Source of the DNA: Deinandra increscens subsp. villosa
Lineage: Eukaryota; Streptophyta; Magnoliopsida; Asterales; Asteraceae
DNA length: 64,000 nt
Assembly (NCBI GenBank): GCA_039602395.1
Contig: JBCNJP010000014.1
Location: 496,001 to 560,000 of the forward strand
Reading direction: 5' to 3'
Part shown: positions 59,704 through 64,000 of the stretch, one piece after another
How the letters are laid out: every line of letters starts with the position of its first letter
Position numbering within the stretch: position 1 is the stretch's first letter
Made by a program: the position numbers and the translations under genes
The notes under the pieces: model-generated
What the model saw: the letters and a program-made list of their open reading frames with translations, nothing else
Database searches by the model: none
Told to the model about the DNA's origin: nothing

Positions 59704-60203
59704 NNNNNNNNNNNNNNNNNNNNNNNNNNNNNNNNNNNNNNNNNNNNNNNNNNNNNNNNNNNNNNNNNNNNNNNNNNNNNNNNNNNNNNNNNNNNNNNNN
59801 NNNNNNNNNNNNNNNNNNNNNNNNNNNNNNNNNNNNNNNNNNNNNNNNNNNNNNNNNNNNNNNNNNNNNNNNNNNNNNNNNNNNNNNNNNNNNNNNNNNN
59901 NNNNNNNNNNNNNNNNNNNNNNNNNNNNNNNNNNNNNNNNNNNNNNNNNNNNNNNNNNNNNNNNNNNNNNNNNNNNNNNNNNNNNNNNNNNNNNNNNNNN
60001 NNNNNNNNNNNNNNNNNNNNNNNNNNNNNNNNNNNNNNNNNNNNNNNNNNNNNNNNNNNNNNNNNNNNNNNNNNNNNNNNNNNNNNNNNNNNNNNNNNNN
60101 NNNNNNNNNNNNNNNNNNNNNNNNNNNNNNNNNNNNNNNNNNNNNNNNNNNNNNNNNNNNNNNNNNNNNNNNNNNNNNNNNNNNNNNNNNNNNNNNNNNN
60201 NNN
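59704..60203. other. Assembly gap (500 N)
   Basis: Exactly 500 undetermined bases, a conventional placeholder length, so the true size is unknown. Confidence 0.99.
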
Positions 60204-63200
60204 TACCCAAAAAATATATGTTCATGTTTATTATATCAATCTTCACAGTTATGATATATCCTTATTTTTGTTTGTCTATTGGACTATAATGTGAACACAA
60301 CTGGCTTTTACTTGCTTAATTTATATTTTGTTAGGGGGTTTTTAGATTGATTATTAAATCTGATTGTCTGTGTATTGTGTTTCTGAAACAACAATAAGCT
60401 CTTTTAAGGGTGTTTTGGATCCCAATAGAAAAAGATATTTAGGAAAAGAATCTTAATGACATCAATGCAGAGATGATCAGGGTAGACTCTTGATTTTTCT
60501 CATTTAGGTTGAATCTATATCCCTCTTTTGATCCTTTTAATCTTTTATGTTTCTATTTACCTAGCAATTGTATGGTTTGATCTCATATTTGTTATGATTG
60601 GTGGAATTGTCTTTATTTTTTCTTTGATCCTATTCCATATTCACCAGATTTACCACATTTGAAGTTTAATTATGATCAGAGTCATCCACTCATCCGGGTC
60701 AAATAAAAAAGTCTAGCTTTAGATGAATTGGCTTTATTTTTAACAGGTAGACTGATGTTGTAATTGCAATTGCAAATCTGATTTCCTGCCTATTGTGTTT
60801 TTGAAACAATAATAAGCTATTTTTTGGGTGTTTTGAATCGCAAGAGAAAAGAATATTCGGAAAAAAAATCTTAATGATATACATACAAAGATGACCTGAG
60901 TATGTTCTTAATTTTTCTCATTTGGTGTTAATATTTGTGTTGACACATTTGACCTATTTCAGTTTCTGTTCACTTTTAAAATTGTACCTGTTGGATAACA
61001 AATGCAATCTAAATGAAACTATTTATAGTGGAACAAGTTGATACAACCACCTCTGATCAGTTCCTTTCAATAAGAGTCACTAAATGTGATTCATGGTAAC
61101 GAGTATGAGACCCGTCCGCGCGTTGCGGCGGATGACTTGCATTTGACATTGTGCATACTCATTTGACACTAAGAAAGTTAGGAGAAAGTAATGTAGAACT
61201 TTGTTGCAATAGTTGTTCTTTACAAAAATTGCAGTCTTTGATAGCATATGGCCCAGATTGTTTCTGCTATTAGGAGTGCTATATAAGTGCATGCTATTGT
61301 ATTTGTTATCACAAAGTACCTGTAATACTACTAATAACATGATATTAATTTTATAACTTATTCTAAACAAATATATACGCCAATAGAGCTAATATAACAT
61401 TAATAAATGAATGTTTTAGCACTCTCGCAGTTAGTTGCAGTCAACACACACCAACCCTGTGTTTTAAATTGTAGCCGAGTCATTTCTTCTCTCGTCTGTC
61501 TTTATACTCGAAGACTTGTGCCACCTAAAAATGTAGATCTCCAAATTAAAATTGCTACGGTCTTAAATCATTAACACAAATGATGTGATTGTACGCATGT
61601 TTCTACTTGACAAATTTACAATTGAATAATTATTTTCAAATGCATTCATAAATTAATTCAAGAGAACCAATCTAAAGTCATAACAAAATGTTTATACAAA
61701 TGAACTATTATAGGAACTTCTAAGAAAAATATCAAGTATCAGTTTGAAAAAACTAAAGCTAAGTGCAACACTTTTGCTCACGAAATAATCATCATAGCCA
61801 TTCTTTCAAGCACAAAACAGATCCGATTTTGTCATCACATGAAGCAACAATAATTTCATTAATCACTTTTAAAAAAAAATTAAAGAAACTATAACACATA
61901 GGCTCAGAAATTCATCATAGCCATTCAAGAACCTGACTTCAAATTGGAACATTTAGGCTCAGAATGTCATTATCATCATAGCCATTCAAGCTTAACAGAA
62001 AACTCTTAGCGACTGAAACCCAAACATCGTAGAGAAAGCGACGGCCGACGGTTGTCATACCAAACACCATGGCTCAGACCCAAGATGGGCCATCATAGCC
62101 CCAAAAATAAGGTCATTAACAAACTGTATGAACCGTAATCCAGATCCAATAAAAACACCGGCAAGTGGACTCAGAAAATTTTCATCACCGCCACATACTA
62201 ACGAAATCAACTGAACCAACAGTAATCAAATTCTAACGAAATCAACTGAACCAGCAGTAATCAAATGATCATAAGACTATATGAAAGCTCAGTAGAAAAT
62301 CATCATACGGAACAGAAACCCAAAAAATCAAGCATTACGGCACCGCCGCGACTATGACCGACAGCAAATCCGGCTAGCGCAAAAAGAACCGAGCAACATC
62401 GGTATCATCAGAAAAGTAGAGACCTCCAAATCAAGAAATTAATGTCATTTCAACACACCAAGATATATATACATCAGATGCACCACTACGACATACGTCA
62501 TTAACACATCAGGAACCAAGAAATCTTTGGAAACCCCAAATCCATGAAAACGGCACCACCGCTTCGACGCCCGACAGCAAGACCGGCCAAAGTCCAGTAA
62601 CTTGGTTGCGTCAACGGAACAGAGCAACAACGCCGTAGCTTTTAGTGATGTTTAAGCCTCAATCCGGCGGCCGTAGTTCACCGATCGAAACGCCATAACA
62701 GTGAAGTCCGGCAGCAACGCCGGCCGAAACCCGAAAGGCATCAACAGAGCTTAAAAACCATTTGCATTTCCGGTGAGCTTAAGAAAACCTCGCCTGGATC
62801 TTAGCCTTAAGAGAGAAGATGTAATGTAAAGAGAGAGACATGATAAGGCAACTTGAAGCATCCAGAAATGTAAAAAGAAGAGATAAATGTAAAGAGAGAT
62901 GATAAGGGCAACCAGAAGAATCCACAAACCGACATTAAAAAAAATGTTAAAAAGAACCAAAAGATGATGATGATGAAATCAGAAGAGAAGAGAGGCGATG
63001 GAGTGTTGGACTGTGTGCTTCTTTCAGTCTCCAGATCATTCCTCACCACAAAAGAGATGAAAAGGACTGAAAATATTAAACAAAATGTTAAGAGGGACTA
63101 AAAATGTAAAGAAACATATAAAGTTGTGGCCAATTCAAAAAAAATAAAAAGAACACTATTGATCTTCACATTTTCATTGTTATATTTAATAATTTGGTCA

Positions 63201-63599
63201 GGTGTTATTTCTTGGGGTAATTTGGTACATTTGGAGTAAAACTTTGTTGCACGTTTACTACTATATGCATCTTTTGCAAAAGTGAACAAAATGAAATGTC
63301 ACTTGCAGGTAGTGAATGCTCTAATGGATGATTATAGCGACCATGTTAGATCAAACTTACAAGAAATCAAATGAATTATGTGATAAGGAATCGTTTATTC
63401 ACCCTCATGTGAGTGTGACCGTATAACTGATGTTGCTTATCAAGCAATGGGGAATCAAACCATTCTTTCATAATACATTGTCTTTCTTGAAGAAGCTAAA
63501 ACATATGGCCACAGAGAGCTAGGAAAGAACTAAAAAGCATAAACTTTTCCTTTTTTCACCCATTCTTTAATCTTCATTACTAATTATGTATTTAATCTC
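60204..63599. other. AT-rich and mixed sequence, no supported gene
   Basis: 60340-60440 and 60745-60900 are diverged direct copies (TATTGTGTTT, GAAACAA, AATAAGCT, AGATGA). A Helitron-like hairpin end (CCGCCGCAACGCGCGG, then ACTCG and T) ends at 61100 on the minus strand. 61980-62760 is GC-richer, with repeated TCATCATAGCCATTC and CACCGCCGC-type stretches that resemble captured coding DNA, but no frame is recognisable. Confidence 0.4.
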
Positions 63600-63629
63600 A
63601 ACCCGTGTAATACACGGGTTCTAACCTAG
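63600..63629 (+). mobile_element. Helitron 3' end
   Basis: The perfect hairpin CCCGTGTAATACACGGG is followed by TTCTAACCTAG and then T. It is the same terminus as the Helitrons ending at 29664 and 11032. The 5' start was not found and may lie near or within the assembly gap region. Confidence 0.8.
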
Positions 63630-64000
63630 TGGCATAATACAAGAAAATCCTTTACACAAAAATAATTTAATTTACTGGAACACTTTTATCATAAAATTTA
63701 TTTAAATGAAAAGTTGAAATAATGTCAAGTTGTTACGGAGTTGCAAAGTCTAGGGTGCTAAGTGTCAATATGTGAATTTGTAATAAAAGTCGTTAGTGGC
63801 AGTTAGAAAATATGAGGGTCTGTTCTGTCATTTGTTGATAGTTGAAGGGTAGGAGAATGTTTGTATAAGAACTGTTGTAACTGTAAGAAACGGTATTCGT
63901 GAAATGATAACAACTTTCTTCCTCTCAATTCTGTTGCTTGAATTCCGAATCCGATTAGCTCAATTCGAGATCTGTTCTTCCAAATTCTGATCTCCAATCG
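63630..64000. other. Intergenic sequence, no gene seen
   Basis: A 64-residue open frame on the minus strand has no domain. Nothing else is supportable to the window edge. Confidence 0.4.

Noticed and set aside
59638..60294. About 200-residue frames across the gap
   Set aside because: They consist of undetermined bases; no real reading frame can be claimed.

Overview
This is nuclear DNA from a flowering plant, most likely a eudicot and possibly Asteraceae (the family is a guess from the look of the repeats). The evidence is a set of spliced plant genes with GT/AG introns, promoter signatures typical of plant ribosomal-protein genes, and many plant transposons (LINE, SINE, Helitron, PIF/Harbinger, hAT, CACTA and MULE types, and solo LTRs). 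The sequence is AT-rich. A run of exactly 500 N (59704-60203) marks an assembly gap.

Four host genes can be supported. (1) RPL23 (uL14), minus strand, 1712-3358: four exons giving a full 140-residue protein, with a telo-box and three site II motifs upstream. (2) An Aux/IAA auxin repressor of the IAA12/IAA13 type, plus strand, 38200-41074: five exons, 310 residues. (3) TH2, a TenA-HAD fusion of thiamine metabolism, minus strand, 44294-47943: six exons, 561 residues. Its HAD phosphatase motifs carry two Asp-to-Gly changes at positions expected to be catalytic. (4) A MUR3/KATAMARI1-like GT47 xyloglucan galactosyltransferase, minus strand, 50977-52636: intronless and broken by one apparent single-base insertion. 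These genes are unrelated in function and are not co-regulated in any way the sequence shows.

The rest is layered mobile DNA. 1-6.4 kb: LINE tail, RPL23, SINE, a foldback, a hAT-like element and Helitron debris. 7-11 kb: three consecutive inverted-repeat elements, each flanked by (TA)n. 11-13.3 kb: a complete Helitron (2,274 bp) carrying a helicase remnant and spliceable host-type exons, one from a GATA zinc finger. 13.8-15.3 kb: tandem Helitron-tail repeats. 15.4-22.6 kb: a Tourist-like MITE, a 733-bp solo LTR, a TIR element, a relic of the RPL23 locus hit by a SINE, Harbinger ORF1, a hAT transposase pseudogene and a LINE tail. 23-31 kb: a MULE-like MITE, a Harbinger transposase element, a second complete Helitron with a long internal inverted repeat, a SINE, and a LINE tail containing a hAT MITE. 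31.3-34.7 kb: a complete non-autonomous CACTA element. 35-44 kb: MITEs around and inside the Aux/IAA gene, then a 5'-truncated LINE sitting in one copy of a tandem duplication. 48-64 kb: a LINE tail, Harbinger MITEs on both sides of the GT47 gene, a MULE-like element filled with an ACTCGT-rich tandem repeat, a 2.7-kb solo LTR inside Helitron sequence, and a final Helitron 3' end.

Target-site duplications could be read directly for many elements, so their boundaries are exact where stated. No CRISPR array, rRNA, convincing tRNA gene or bacterial-type system was seen. The most unusual gene-level observation is the TH2 HAD domain with its nucleophile replaced.
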